Assembly: GCA_963763115.1 (NCBI GenBank)
Contig: CAVXNM010000035.1
Location: forward strand, 62,001 to 126,000
Direction: 5' to 3'
Length of the DNA stretch: 64,000 nucleotides
Source: CAVQCA01 sp963763115
Lineage (GTDB): Bacteria > Pseudomonadota > Gammaproteobacteria > UBA9214
The position numbers were made by a program, and so were the translations under genes. Below are positions 1 through 8,142 of the stretch, piece after piece; position 1 is the stretch's first letter; each line of letters starts with the position of its first letter. The notes under the pieces are model-generated. The model was not told where the DNA came from, searched no databases, and worked only from the letters and a program-made list of their open reading frames with translations.

Positions 1-533
1 GTGCGATTATCGACCTGTTGCAGGGTGCCTACAGTCGCAACCAGGAGTGGGGCAAGATCTGGCGGCCGTGGCGGGCTACCGCTGTGCTGCTGCTGGCAGG
101 GATACTGCTCAGCAACATCGTCACGGGTGTTGACTATTTCATACTCCACAATGAACGGGATGAGCTGAATGCCCGCATACAGTCCGTATTCATGGAATCT
201 TTTCCCGGCACCCGGCGGGTGGTCGATCCGCGGGTACAGATGCAGCAGCAACTCGAGCAGTTGCAGCGCCGGGCGGGAAGCGGCGGGCGGTTTCTGACCC
301 TGCTGGCACGTTCGGCTGATGTGCTGCGCACGGCGAAGGACATCGAGATATCGGGCGCCAGTTACCGCGCCGGGCGGCTGGATGTGGATCTGACGGCGGC
401 CAATCTGCAGGTTCTGGATCAACTGAAGCAATCCTTGTCCGCGCATGGCCTGGTAGTCGAGATCCAGTCCGCCGCGGCGGATGCCGGGCAGCGCGTGAAA
501 AGCCGTCTGCGGATTCAAGGGAGTGAGGCATGA
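1..533 (+). CDS. gspL: GspL, C-terminal part (type II secretion inner-membrane platform protein)
   Basis: The open frame enters from the left edge, so no start codon is visible, and it stops at 531-533. GspL is a single-span inner-membrane protein that links the cytoplasmic ATPase GspE to the periplasmic pseudopilus platform. The visible part starts with IDLLQGAYS, the conserved LLQG motif lying just before the membrane segment of GspL. A hydrophobic span (ATAVLLLAGILLSNIVTG) follows, then about 120 periplasmic residues matching the ferredoxin-like C-terminal domain. Its stop overlaps the gspM start by four bases (ATGA), as in gspLMN operons. Identification rests on these motifs and on gspM and gspN following. 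Confidence 0.9.
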   Translation, partial: AIIDLLQGAYSRNQEWGKIWRPWRATAVLLLAGILLSNIVTGVDYFILHNERDELNARIQSVFMESFPGTRRVVDPRVQMQQQLEQLQRRAGSGGRFLTLLARSADVLRTAKDIEISGASYRAGRLDVDLTAANLQVLDQLKQSLSAHGLVVEIQSAAADAGQRVKSRLRIQGSEA

Positions 534-1021
534 AGGAGTGGCTGGCTGGACTTGACCCGCAGGAACGTCTGCTGGTCTACGGCGGCGGCGCCGTACTTGC
601 GGTGATACTGCTGTATGCGGTGCTGGTACATCCGTTTCACAGCAGCTACGACAAACTCAGGGATGGCGTGGAAGAAAGGCGCGCAACCCTGTTGTGGATG
701 CAGGAAAGCGCGCTCAAGGTCAAACAGCTAAAGGGTGCCAGTCCTGTCGCCGGCAAGGGCATGGCGGGGCGTTCACTGCTGTCGGTCACCGATGACGCGG
801 CACGCGCGGCCGGTCTGGGCGCGGCGCTGAAACGGGTTGAACCGGATGGCAGCACCGGCGTGCGTGTCTGGCTGGAGGATGCGGCGTTTGATTCCGTTAT
901 CGGCTGGCTGAACGTGATGGCATCACGCTACGGGGTCGACGTGGACAGCGCCTCCATTGAGCGTGCCGCTGCGGGCGGGCGTATCAATGCGCGACTGAGT
1001 CTGCAGGCTCCGGCGCCTTGA
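530..1021 (+). CDS. gspM: GspM, type II secretion inner-membrane protein
   Basis: A 163-residue bitopic inner-membrane protein of the type II secretion platform, which partners GspL. It begins MKEWLAGLDPQERLLVYGGG. This short cytoplasmic N-terminus, with the typical 'L.pRER' type sequence, runs into a hydrophobic span (about residues 17-35), followed by a periplasmic domain with a predicted helical stretch and a small alpha/beta C-terminal domain. Size and layout are normal for GspM. The start overlaps the end of gspL, and the end overlaps the TTG start of gspN by four bases, so the three genes are translationally coupled. Confidence 0.9.
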   Translation: MKEWLAGLDPQERLLVYGGGAVLAVILLYAVLVHPFHSSYDKLRDGVEERRATLLWMQESALKVKQLKGASPVAGKGMAGRSLLSVTDDAARAAGLGAALKRVEPDGSTGVRVWLEDAAFDSVIGWLNVMASRYGVDVDSASIERAAAGGRINARLSLQAPAP

Positions 1022-1764
1022 AATCATTCTGGCGTCTTCCACTGGCAGGGGCCGCTGCCTACCTGTTGATTCTCCTGATTACCCTGCCGGCGGACCGTGT
1101 GAGCAAACTGCTGGAGCAGAACATAGTCGGTCTGGATCTGCAATCGGTCAGCGGGACCCTGTTCTCCGGCAAGGCAGAGCGCGTGGTGATACGCGGGCTG
1201 AGTATGGGGCCCGTCAGCTGGACCTTGCGGCCGTTGTCGTTGCTGCTGGCGCGGCTGGAATACCGGCTTGATCTGAAAGACCCGACTTTCCGGGGAACGG
1301 GCGTCGTGGGTACGGGCCCGGGCGGGCATGTTTACCTCCACGACCTGCAGGCGGAGTTGAAACCCGATCCGCTGGTCAATTATTTTTCACCCCTGCCGGT
1401 GCAGACTTCCGGGGGTGTGCGACTGTTGATTGAGTCGATGGATTTCATTGACGGGTTTCCCCGGGAACTCTCGGGCCATGTGGACTGGGTCGATGCGCGT
1501 ATCGTCGAACCCATGTTGATGTCGCTGGGTCATGTCGAGGCAACACTGCACAGCGAGGCAAATTCCCTCGTCTGCCTTCTGAGCGGTACCGGTGAGACCG
1601 CCCTGTCGGGTGAATTCTCTATGACCCGTGAAGATGATTACCGACTGAACCTGCTGCTGACGCCGGGCGCGGAGGTGTCGGCTGATATCGTCGATGGCCT
1701 GAAAACATTCGCTCAAGCCCGTCCGGGCGGCGCCTACCTGATCACCGACTCCGGACGCTGGTAA
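1018..1764 (+). CDS. gspN: GspN, type II secretion accessory protein
   Basis: A 248-residue protein with an N-terminal membrane anchor (residues 8-24, PLAGAAAYLLILLITLP) followed by PADRVSKLLEQNIVGLDLQSVSGTLFSG-like sequence, which is characteristic of the GspN family (the 'sGT.wsG.A' motif). GspN is found only in some type II secretion operons and its role is poorly defined; it is a bitopic protein with a periplasmic domain. The start is TTG at 1018, chosen because it overlaps the gspM stop by four bases and no ATG lies near. It is the last gene of the operon: the next gene is 350 bp away. Confidence 0.85.
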   Translation: MKSFWRLPLAGAAAYLLILLITLPADRVSKLLEQNIVGLDLQSVSGTLFSGKAERVVIRGLSMGPVSWTLRPLSLLLARLEYRLDLKDPTFRGTGVVGTGPGGHVYLHDLQAELKPDPLVNYFSPLPVQTSGGVRLLIESMDFIDGFPRELSGHVDWVDARIVEPMLMSLGHVEATLHSEANSLVCLLSGTGETALSGEFSMTREDDYRLNLLLTPGAEVSADIVDGLKTFAQARPGGAYLITDSGRW

Positions 1765-1814
1765 CGACTGCAACACTGGCATGATAATTTGCTGTGTTAT
1801 CTGTCACAGTCGTT
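1763..1814 (+). repeat. Stem-loop after gspN
   Basis: The words AACGACTG (1763-1770) and CAGTCGTT (1807-1814) are perfect inverted repeats around a loop that contains a second weaker pair (CAACAC / GTGTT). It overlaps the gspN stop. There is no T-tract directly after the stem, so an intrinsic terminator is not supported; it could protect the 3' end of the gsp transcript. Confidence 0.35.
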
Positions 1815-1859
1815 CAGTTTGAAAAATGGTATTTCTGTTACGGTGTGTATTTCGATAGC

Positions 1860-1946
1860 GCAGGTTGGGCTGAACGAATGTGAGGCCCAACACTGACAGA
1901 CTTTGCGTCCTTGCCGTTGGGCTTCGCTGGGCTCAGCACAACCTGC
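1860..1946. repeat. Palindromic intergenic repeat (GCAGGTTGGGCTG type)
   Basis: The outer arms GCAGGTTGGGCTG (1860-1872) and CAGCACAACCTGC (1934-1946) are inverted copies with one mismatch. Inside, GGCCCAACA and TGTTGGGC-like words (near 1885 and 1917) form a second pair. Short palindromes of this wording, with GTTGGGCT and AGCCCAAC arms, are common dispersed intergenic elements in proteobacteria. No other copy with this wording was noticed in the window. Confidence 0.6.
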
Positions 1947-2114
1947 AAGGCCGATCAGCTTGATATTTTGCTATTTATTTACGGGACGCCTCGAAGAATC
2001 GGGATTTTTCTGTTGCAAAAGCGGGCTCTTGTGTCCTTCATGGGTTGCCCGCGAACATGTGTTCCCACGAGGACAGCGTTTCGTATTTTTCTGCGGCCAT
2101 TTAGAATAATTGCA

Positions 2115-3671
2115 ATGGATATCCAGTCGCTCAGTACGCCCGTACAGCATAACTACAACGATCCGACAGTTGAGCGGGATGTCAATCGGCTGCGAGTCTG
2201 GTTGACCAATATGCCCTTGCTGGATGTGGTCAAGACGTTACGCCTGGTGCAGGGGGCGCTCAATTCCCTGAACGAACAGAAACTGGAACCTGCAAAGCGC
2301 TACCAGTTGCTGGAGGTCTTCCGGTACACAACCGAACGTCTGTTTATCACCGTCGATCCGATTTACCTGCGGCAGCTCAACCTGAGCAAATCACAACGGG
2401 AACTCTCCGCTGCTGGCATCGAGCAGTTGCTGCTGGCCATGGCCGGTGGCTACAAGATCCTCGTCAAGGCGCTGTATGAACCCGTCACTCACGGGCAGTC
2501 CGCCGATCTGTTTGGACTGGCGATAAATCGCGCCATTGAACAACTGGGTTATGTGCTCCTCGACAACTATCGTTGTTATCGCACCGTTCCGGAGTCGCTG
2601 TTTGCCGAACTGCACCAGCTCTATCGGTATGCACGGCACTTTGGCCTGCTGGCAGTGACCGCAGCTGACGAGGACACCGGGCAGTCGCTCGGGATCGCCG
2701 AGAGTTATCACGCCATCATGCTGCTTTCGCTGACCGACCCGTTCCGTCTTGCGGAAGGGGAACTGGGCCTGCTCTACGATATACTGAAGCAACATGCCGG
2801 CCAGTGTCGCGTCACACCCGGCGGTCACTGTACAGGCGACCCCGACGGTCTGTTCCTGCTGGATCTTGGAAGCGATGCCCCGCCCCGGTTATGCGCGCAG
2901 TCGGCTCAATCGGTCGAGGATGTGCGTGAACCTTACCTGCTGGATGCGCGTGAGGCGCTGAATGCCATCCGCAAGCGACTGGAGCAATCCCCGATCAAGG
3001 TGCGTATGCAGAGTCCGGAAGCCGTGCTGTTACGGCACCTGTTGCCGGGAGATGCGGTTGGGAATCAGAACCGGGAATCGCGCCGCCCCGATAATCGCAG
3101 TACCTCCCTGTTCAACGGGCTGAATGCCATTCACGCCTTCCTGCTGGCTGCGATCCCGGCGGGTCAGGCGTCTGCGGAAGGAGCAAGTAATGGGGAAAAC
3201 GCCAAACCATTGCCCTTTCGTATCGTCGATACCAGTGAGCATGGAATGCGGCTGGCCTGCGATGACGGCCAGCCCGGTGACGCACGGGTGGGTGACTTGC
3301 TGGGCATCGTCGAAGATGACCAGCGACTGCAGCTGGTCATCATACGCTCGGTAGAGATCCATCGGGAAACAGGGATGGAACTGGGCGTACAGAAAATCCA
3401 TGGCAGCTGCGGCCCGGTCTACTGCCGGTCACAAACCGGAGATGAGGCGGAGGAACTCCGTGCAATATTTATTACGTCCAGTGAGGCGGACGGTATTTCC
3501 GCCACCCTGGTGATGGCCACGGGGTTCTATGAGGCCGGCAGACGCCTGCTGGTCAACAGCTTCGGCAGGAAGGTGAACGTCCGCGCCGGACGCAATGTTT
3601 CCGACAGCGCGGTGTTCGATCGTTTCGAGTTCACGGCGGATGACTCGCTGGATGTTAAGGTTATAAGCTAG
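2115..3671 (+). CDS. PilZ-like domain protein, conserved hypothetical
   Basis: A 518-residue soluble protein, with no signal peptide or clear membrane span. The N-terminal two thirds are helical and not recognised (MDIQSLSTPVQHNYNDPTV...). The C-terminal region (about residues 365-460) contains FRIVDTSEHGMRLACDD and a following GMELGVQKIHG, which resembles the D-x-S-x-x-G-x-x-L core of PilZ-type c-di-GMP-binding domains, though the N-terminal RxxxR of PilZ is not obvious. The frame is open further upstream (to 1911), but that part lies over a palindromic repeat and has poor coding character, so ATG 2115 is preferred. It stands alone between the gsp operon and a repeat-rich gap. PilZ assignment is tentative. 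Confidence 0.65.
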   Translation: MDIQSLSTPVQHNYNDPTVERDVNRLRVWLTNMPLLDVVKTLRLVQGALNSLNEQKLEPAKRYQLLEVFRYTTERLFITVDPIYLRQLNLSKSQRELSAAGIEQLLLAMAGGYKILVKALYEPVTHGQSADLFGLAINRAIEQLGYVLLDNYRCYRTVPESLFAELHQLYRYARHFGLLAVTAADEDTGQSLGIAESYHAIMLLSLTDPFRLAEGELGLLYDILKQHAGQCRVTPGGHCTGDPDGLFLLDLGSDAPPRLCAQSAQSVEDVREPYLLDAREALNAIRKRLEQSPIKVRMQSPEAVLLRHLLPGDAVGNQNRESRRPDNRSTSLFNGLNAIHAFLLAAIPAGQASAEGASNGENAKPLPFRIVDTSEHGMRLACDDGQPGDARVGDLLGIVEDDQRLQLVIIRSVEIHRETGMELGVQKIHGSCGPVYCRSQTGDEAEELRAIFITSSEADGISATLVMATGFYEAGRRLLVNSFGRKVNVRAGRNVSDSAVFDRFEFTADDSLDVKVIS

Positions 3672-3725
3672 AAGTGGGCAGGGAGCCAAATTCAATAGCC
3701 ACGGGTCGCTTCCGGCTTCCTCGGC
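3671..3725. repeat. Gene-3'-end repeat module (copy 1 of 'TAGCCAYGGGTCGCTTCC' type)
   Basis: Directly after the stop of the PilZ-like gene comes GAAGTGGGCAGGGAGCC, then AATAGCCACGGGTCGCTTCC and GGCTTCC. The reverse complement of 13515-13548 matches this nearly base for base, and that copy also sits directly behind a stop codon, that of the Wza-like gene on the minus strand. The rest of the gap to 4062 shows only C-rich direct repeats (CCCTGCAGTCGTGC twice, near 3760 and 3818), a CCACGGAAGAACA word near 3864 and a TTCTTACTTCTCACTTCT tract near 3938; no gene is seen there. Confidence 0.7.
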
Positions 3726-4062
3726 AACTGCTCCATGCATTACCCTACCTCCTGCATCCCTGCAGTCGTGCATGGCCCAGGCCAGTTTCTCGACCGGTAT
3801 CCGGCCTCACCTTCGCCCTGCAGTCGTGCCTCACGCGACACGCGCACATCCCTGTACCTCGAAGCCACGGAAGAACATTATTGTCCACGTCTTGTTGCCA
3901 TAATTTCCCATCCCCCGGGTTCGCGTCCAAACTTCACTTCTTACTTCTCACTTCTATATCCGGTCGTGTCTGAGTGAGTGAAGACAGAGTCCCCGAGGCA
4001 TGTTACGCTAAGCCGCCATACACAGCCGAATGTAGTTTCTCAATGCCGGAGGCAGTGGCGGG

Positions 4063-4479
4063 ATGGAAAGAAAAATACCCATCGATATCCGGATTACCCC
4101 GGAAAACAAGTGCGGGTTCTGCACGAATTCAAAATGCTGCAGCTACATCACCGAGCAACTTGCAACGCCCCGCTCGATGCACGACTTCGATCATCTGTTG
4201 TGGCAGCTGTCGCACAAGGACGTGCAGGCCTACAAGGACGAGGATGGATGGTATCTGCTGGTAAACAACACCTGCACGCACCTGCAACCCGACGGGCGTT
4301 GCGGGATTTATGATGACAGGCCCCGAATCTGCCGCGAATATACCAATGACTACTGCGAATATGACGAGCCGGCGGAGAAGGGGTTTGAGCTTTTCTTTGA
4401 CGGTTATGATTCCCTGCTCCGTTATGTCCACAAGCGTTTCAGGACCTGGAGCAAGTACGCGGCGAACCGCGACAGCTAG
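4063..4479 (+). CDS. YkgJ-family cysteine cluster protein
   Basis: A 138-residue protein of the YkgJ / UPF0153 family of small putative zinc- or iron-chelating proteins. The cysteine signature is complete: CGFCTNSKCC near residues 18-27, then CTHLQPDGRCGIYDDRPRIC around residues 73-92, and a further C at the NDYC motif. The family's spacing C-x2-C-x4-CC and C-x8-C-x8-C is present. No membrane segment. Start at ATG 4063 (MERKIPIDI). Isolated from its neighbours by repeats on both sides. The substrate is not known for most family members. Confidence 0.85.
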   Translation: MERKIPIDIRITPENKCGFCTNSKCCSYITEQLATPRSMHDFDHLLWQLSHKDVQAYKDEDGWYLLVNNTCTHLQPDGRCGIYDDRPRICREYTNDYCEYDEPAEKGFELFFDGYDSLLRYVHKRFRTWSKYAANRDS

Positions 4480-4520
4480 AATTTGTGGTGCTGCATACAG
4501 TTGTTAACTGCGATTGAATC

Positions 4521-4583
4521 GCCACGGATTCCACGGAATAATTGCAACAAAATCTTTCCGTGTTCTTCCGTGGATTCCGTGGC
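4521..4583. repeat. Inverted pair of the CCGTGG repeat word
   Basis: GCCACGGATTCCACGGAA (4521-4538) faces TTCCGTGGATTCCGTGGC (4566-4583): an 18-bp inverted repeat with one mismatch that would fold into a hairpin. It is the same word that recurs upstream and downstream of genes between 38.3 and 50.2 kb. Here it lies in the gap between two convergent genes. No T-tract follows. Confidence 0.75.
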
Positions 4584-4651
4584 CATATAAATATGGCTGC
4601 AAAATGAACCAGGAGGCGTCATGAATAATGTGACGCTTACTGATTGCCACG

Positions 4652-5317
4652 TCACGGCGGGTTTCTTGTCGGCATAATCTCCTCGAAGCTGTCGATTGCG
4701 GGAAATTCATCGATTTCCCTGGGTGCTGAGCGGCTGTCCGGGCGGCGTACCGCCAGCAGGTGACGGATACCGTAACGGTGTGCCGTGCGCAGCACCGGCA
4801 GGCTGTCATCGACGAACAGGGTTGATTCCGGGTTGAACGGTTCCCGCCGTGCGAGTTGTTCCCAGAAGCGCAGATCCTCCTTCGGATAACCGAAGTCATG
4901 TGCACAGACGAGCGCGTCGAAGTGTCGTTGCAAGCCGGTCCGCGCCATCTTCAGGGCCAGACTCCTAGAATGCGCATTCGTTACCAGCACGGTGCGCTTG
5001 CCGGCGGTGCGCATGCCGTCGAGAAATTCGATGACGTGGCCGTGTACCGCGATCAGGTGGTCGATTTCCTCCTTGAGTCCGGCGATGTCCAGCCCGAGTT
5101 CGCGACTCCAGTATTCCACGCAATACCATTCCATGGTGCCCTCCTTGTCGCGGAATCTGGTATACAACTGTGACTTCGCCGTATCCAGGTCCAGCCGGTT
5201 AGCCTCGGCATAGCGCGCGGGCACGAGTTCACGCCAGAAGTGATTGTCGAAATGCAGGTCGAGCAAGGTGCCGTCCATGTCGAGAAACACGCTGTCGATT
5301 TCGTGCCATGGGACCAT
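4652..5317 (-). CDS. yrfG: HAD-family GMP/IMP nucleotidase, YrfG-like
   Basis: A 221-residue HAD-superfamily phosphatase. Motif I FLDMDGTLLD is near the N-terminus, motif II VTNAHS in the middle, the lysine motif GYPKED, and motif IV LFVDDSLPVL near residue 175; all catalytic positions are kept. The sequence LDLHFDNHFW after motif I, and GTMEWYCVEYWSRELGLD, are typical of the YrfG purine-nucleotide 5'-nucleotidase group. The frame is open upstream to 5398, but ATG 5317 (MVPWHEIDSVFLD) fits the family length and leaves room for a promoter shared with cysQ, which diverges from it. Confidence 0.85.
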   Translation of the reverse strand: MVPWHEIDSVFLDMDGTLLDLHFDNHFWRELVPARYAEANRLDLDTAKSQLYTRFRDKEGTMEWYCVEYWSRELGLDIAGLKEEIDHLIAVHGHVIEFLDGMRTAGKRTVLVTNAHSRSLALKMARTGLQRHFDALVCAHDFGYPKEDLRFWEQLARREPFNPESTLFVDDSLPVLRTAHRYGIRHLLAVRRPDSRSAPREIDEFPAIDSFEEIMPTRNPP

Positions 5318-5413
5318 AATCTGTGTAACATGAATTGTCTCGGAGGGTATGTTAGCAGATATGATCCTGACTATTGCTTCCGGCGACAGTATCGACATGC
5401 TAAAGGAAAGAAA
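5318..5413. promoter_or_regulatory. Divergent promoter region yrfG / cysQ
   Basis: The 96 bp between the two divergent start codons must hold both promoters. A clear ribosome-binding site for cysQ, AAAGGAAAG, lies at 5402-5410 just ahead of ATG 5414. No consensus -35/-10 pair could be assigned with confidence by eye. Confidence 0.4.
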
Positions 5414-6226
5414 ATGAATACGAATGAATTCAGCGCAGATCTGTCTTCACTGCTTGAACCCGTAACTCGACTGGCGCACGCGGCAGGCGAGAAGATACTC
5501 ACCATCTATGATAGTGATTTCGCCATCGAGCAGAAGGAGGACCGCTCGCCTCTGACCGAGGCGGATCTTGCGTCGCACCACGCCATTATCGCCGGTCTGA
5601 ATGAATTAACGCCTGGCGTACCTATCCTGTCGGAGGAATCCTCCAGTCTGCCTTATGCCCAGCGTTCTCTATGGCAACGCTACTGGCTGGTTGACCCGCT
5701 GGATGGTACCCGGGAGTTCATCAAGCGCAACGGCGAATTCACCGTCAATATCGCCCTGATTGAAGGGGGTGTGCCGGTGCTGGGCGTGGTGTATGTGCCG
5801 GTCACCGACGTGAGCTATCTCGCCTGCCGCGGCCGGGGGGCCTTCAAGCAGGAACCCGGACGGGAACCGCGTCCTATCAGAGTACGCGAGCTAGCGGATG
5901 GTCCGGTCATGGTCGTTGGCAGCCGTTCGCACCGCGGCGACTCGCTCAACCGTTTCCTGGAAAATCTGGGTGAGCATGAAATGATCGGCATGGGCAGTTC
6001 CCTGAAACTGTGTCTGGTCGCGGAAGGGGCCGCCGACATTTACCCGCGGCTGGGTCCAACCTCCGAGTGGGACACTGCCGCCGCGCAATGCGTGGTTGAA
6101 CAGGCCGGCGGCTATGTCACCGATACGGACATGTTGCCGCTGAGGTACAACACCAAGGATTCCCTCCTGAATCCCTATTTCCTGGTGTTCGGTGATGACA
6201 GCAGGGATTGGTCCGGGTATCTATAA
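5414..6226 (+). CDS. cysQ: CysQ, 3'(2'),5'-bisphosphate nucleotidase
   Basis: A 270-residue magnesium-dependent, lithium-sensitive-type phosphatase that hydrolyses 3'-phosphoadenosine 5'-phosphate, the by-product of PAPS use in sulfate assimilation and sulfotransfer. The family signatures are present: LSEES (metal-binding acid), DPLDGTREFIKRNGEFTVNIAL (D-P-L-D-G-T core), and WDTAAAQCVVEQAGG near residue 215. Start ATG 5414 is preceded by a strong AAAGGAAAG site. It may matter for the two putative sulfotransferases further on, since those would release the same by-product (inference). Confidence 0.93.
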   Translation: MNTNEFSADLSSLLEPVTRLAHAAGEKILTIYDSDFAIEQKEDRSPLTEADLASHHAIIAGLNELTPGVPILSEESSSLPYAQRSLWQRYWLVDPLDGTREFIKRNGEFTVNIALIEGGVPVLGVVYVPVTDVSYLACRGRGAFKQEPGREPRPIRVRELADGPVMVVGSRSHRGDSLNRFLENLGEHEMIGMGSSLKLCLVAEGAADIYPRLGPTSEWDTAAAQCVVEQAGGYVTDTDMLPLRYNTKDSLLNPYFLVFGDDSRDWSGYL

Positions 6227-6299
6227 GCGGTCAGTTCGTTAACGGTCGTGCGGCATACCCTGCGATGATCGAAAACCCGGGTGGCTTCCCGTCCTGCGC

Positions 6300-6656
6300 T
6301 TATGCGGGTGTTCGATGGCGCGCCCTGATGAATCGATAGAACAGCCATACGCCCAGCATACCGCCTGCCGCATCGGCCATGACATCATAGATATCCGGAG
6401 ACCGGCCAGGTACAAAATGCTGGTGAAATTCATCCAGCACGCCATAGACAGTCACCAGGATCACGGCAAGCCAGGGCTGGAACGCGCGATAGCCATCCAC
6501 CGTAGCTTTCATGGCACCGAGTACGAAAAAACCGAGTATCCCGAAGACGGTGGCATGGATGAGCTTGTCCTCACCGTAGAACATTGGCGGCATATCCGCA
6601 CCTGGCAGGTGTGAAAGGTAGAAAATCAAGCCTGCCCAGCTCATGGCGCACAGCAT
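6300..6656 (-). CDS. VanZ-like membrane protein
   Basis: A 118-residue integral membrane protein with four hydrophobic segments. The family signature DKLIHATVFGILGF and, later, LDEFHQHFVPGRSPDIYDVMADAAGG are recognisable, including the conserved H-x2-PGR-x4-D pattern. Members of this family occur with polysaccharide and exosortase-linked loci, but their function is unknown. It lies 41 bp downstream of galE on the same strand, so the two may be co-transcribed as the tail of the exopolysaccharide locus. Confidence 0.75.
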   Translation of the reverse strand: MLCAMSWAGLIFYLSHLPGADMPPMFYGEDKLIHATVFGILGFFVLGAMKATVDGYRAFQPWLAVILVTVYGVLDEFHQHFVPGRSPDIYDVMADAAGGMLGVWLFYRFIRARHRTPA

Positions 6657-6674
6657 GAACAGGTTGTGGGGTAT

Positions 6675-6713
6675 TCGATCTTCTCACTCTTCACTTCTCA
6701 CCTCTCACTTTCA
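6675..6713. repeat. Heptamer repeat (GTGAGAA) at galE stop
   Basis: Read on the galE strand this is a degenerate run of GTGAGAA-type units (GTGAGAGGTGAGAAGTGAAG, then AGTGAGAAG). It contains the stop codon of galE and supplies its last codons. The same run occurs at the stops of several other genes in the window. Confidence 0.75.
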
Positions 6714-7702
6714 TCACATAAGCCGGCTTCACTCCGGTGCCAGCTCCAGGCCGTGCGGATGATGTCTTCGAGGCGTTCGTAGCGCGGTTTCCACCCCAGT
6801 TCGTTTCGAATCCGGCTGGAATCGGCGATGAGTATTGCCGGGTCGCCGGCGCGCCGTTCAGCGACGTGGACCGGGATCGGATGGCCGGTGATCTCCCGCG
6901 CAGCCTCGATGACCTGCCAGACGGAATAACCGCTGCTGTTGCCCAGATTATAGGTCGTATTGCCTCTGCCGCCGAGCAGGGCTTCCAGTGCCAGCAGGTG
7001 TGCCCGGGTGAGGTCGGAGACATGGATATAGTCGCGCAGGCAGGTTCCGTCCGGCGTGGGATAGTCCTCGCCGAATATCCTGATGGCATGCCGCTCGCCC
7101 GTGGCCACCTGCAGCACCAGGGGAATCAGGTGGGTTTCGGGCCGGTGGCGTTCTCCGATGGCGCGGTCGGCGTCCGCGCCCGCGGCGTTGAAGTAGCGCA
7201 GGATGCTGCAGGTCAGGTCGGAGGCTGCGCTGACATCCTCCAGCAGACGCTCCACCGCGAGTTTGGTGGCCCCGTACGGGTTGGCGGGTGAGCAGGGATG
7301 CATCTCGGTGATGGGTGTCTGCTGCGGTTCGCCGTAGACGGCGGCGGTGGAGGAGAAGATGAAGTGCCTGATCCCGTGCCGCTGCATCGCCTCGAGCAGG
7401 GTGATGGTATCGGCGACGTTGTTTCGGTAATAGGCCAGCGGCTTCTCCACTGATTCACCGACCAGCGACCAGGCGGCGAAGTGCATGACCGCCTTAACGG
7501 GATACTGGCCAAAAACCCTGTCCAGAACTGCCTGATCACCAAGGTCACCCTGCACAAAGTCGCCGCCGGCCACCAGTTCGCGGTGGCCTCGTGAGAGGTT
7601 GTCCAGGGTAATAACCGGGTAATCGGCTCGCAGCAGGTCGAGCACCATGTGCGAACCGATGTAGCCGGCGCCGCCGATGACCAGTATGGCAGGATTGCTC
7701 AT
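6698..7702 (-). CDS. galE: GalE, UDP-glucose 4-epimerase
   Basis: A 334-residue short-chain dehydrogenase-type epimerase interconverting UDP-glucose and UDP-galactose, giving sugar donors for polysaccharide. The Rossmann motif GGAGYIGSHM is at the N-terminus, the catalytic S-S-T and Y-x3-K motif appear as FSSTAAVYGE and YGATKLAVE, and NLGNSSGYSV and LGWKPRY are typical C-terminal GalE words. ATG 7702 (MSNPAILVIGGAGYIGSH) is chosen over an upstream in-frame start at 7762, which would read through a repeat. The last residues (DESER) are coded by the heptamer repeat, so the natural C-terminus may have been altered. Confidence 0.95.
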   Translation of the reverse strand: MSNPAILVIGGAGYIGSHMVLDLLRADYPVITLDNLSRGHRELVAGGDFVQGDLGDQAVLDRVFGQYPVKAVMHFAAWSLVGESVEKPLAYYRNNVADTITLLEAMQRHGIRHFIFSSTAAVYGEPQQTPITEMHPCSPANPYGATKLAVERLLEDVSAASDLTCSILRYFNAAGADADRAIGERHRPETHLIPLVLQVATGERHAIRIFGEDYPTPDGTCLRDYIHVSDLTRAHLLALEALLGGRGNTTYNLGNSSGYSVWQVIEAAREITGHPIPVHVAERRAGDPAILIADSSRIRNELGWKPRYERLEDIIRTAWSWHRSEAGLCDESER

Positions 7703-7730
7703 GTCAACCTTTCCCCAATCCGGGTCTAAT

Positions 7731-7790
7731 GTAGGGTGGGTGGGCGTTTTTGCGTAACCCACCAGACGTTGCGCAGCAATACATCACGGA
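7731..7790. repeat. Dispersed repeat, GTAGGGTGGG type (half unit)
   Basis: GTAGGGTGGGTGGGC is followed by GCGTAACCCACCAGACG and TTGCGCAGCAATAC. The reverse complement of 44204-44261 gives almost the same sequence in the same order. It lies directly upstream of galE and downstream of the receiver-like frame. Such GTAGGGTGGG / CGTAACCCACC repeats are known as dispersed intergenic elements in many proteobacteria. Confidence 0.7.
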
Positions 7791-7797
7791 AAATCCA

Positions 7798-8142
7798 TCA
7801 GGTGTCATCAGGGGCCACTAACGCGCAAATCTGCTCCACCAGCAACCGTCCGAATTCCGGATTACCCTGCTGCAGACTGACTCTGGTGGCCATGAAATCG
7901 TTGAACAACACGGGCCTGTGCCAGTGCCTGAGACGTTCGGCGGCATTCGGGGGCAGTGTGGGGAGGTCCTGGTCCTGATCGATGAGAAGTACATCGTGTT
8001 CGATCACTTCAAGGCTGCCGGGGAATTGTTCATTTAACGGGACTGCCCGGACGATCTTAAATCCATAACTTTCTAGCAGCCTTGACAAGTATCTGAGAAA
8101 ATCGTCGCGGGAGGAGGCCAGCGCTAAATGTATTCTTTTTTT
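7798..8142 (-). CDS. Receiver-like domain frame without its own start (candidate frameshift extension of the ATPase)
   Basis: An open frame of about 114 codons whose product begins KKRIHLALASSRDDFLRYLS and ends EQICALVAPDDT. It looks like a complete alpha/beta receiver-type domain: a first strand (RIHLALASS), a helix (FLRYLSRLLESYG), a strand ending in acid residues (HDVLLIDQDQD) and a final strand (PVLFND). The C-terminal part recalls the N-terminal pseudo-receiver of CheB-like proteins of Pil-Chp systems (from memory, uncertain). No ATG or GTG opens it. The only usual start is TTG 8088, which would cut off the first strand and helix and has no ribosome-binding site. Upstream, the frame opens exactly inside the nine-A run that ends the ATPase. 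Confidence 0.5.
   Translation of the reverse strand, partial: KKRIHLALASSRDDFLRYLSRLLESYGFKIVRAVPLNEQFPGSLEVIEHDVLLIDQDQDLPTLPPNAAERLRHWHRPVLFNDFMATRVSLQQGNPEFGRLLVEQICALVAPDDT

Noticed and set aside
1763..1814. Intrinsic terminator after gspN
   Set aside because: The stem is real but the loop is long and there is no T-tract after it.
1911..2114. N-terminal extension of the PilZ-like protein
   Set aside because: It runs across a palindromic repeat and has no protein-like conservation pattern; ATG 2115 fits better.
7798..8088. Receiver-like frame as a normal gene starting at TTG 8088
   Set aside because: This start removes the first strand and helix of the domain and has no ribosome-binding site; the frameshift reading explains the whole domain.
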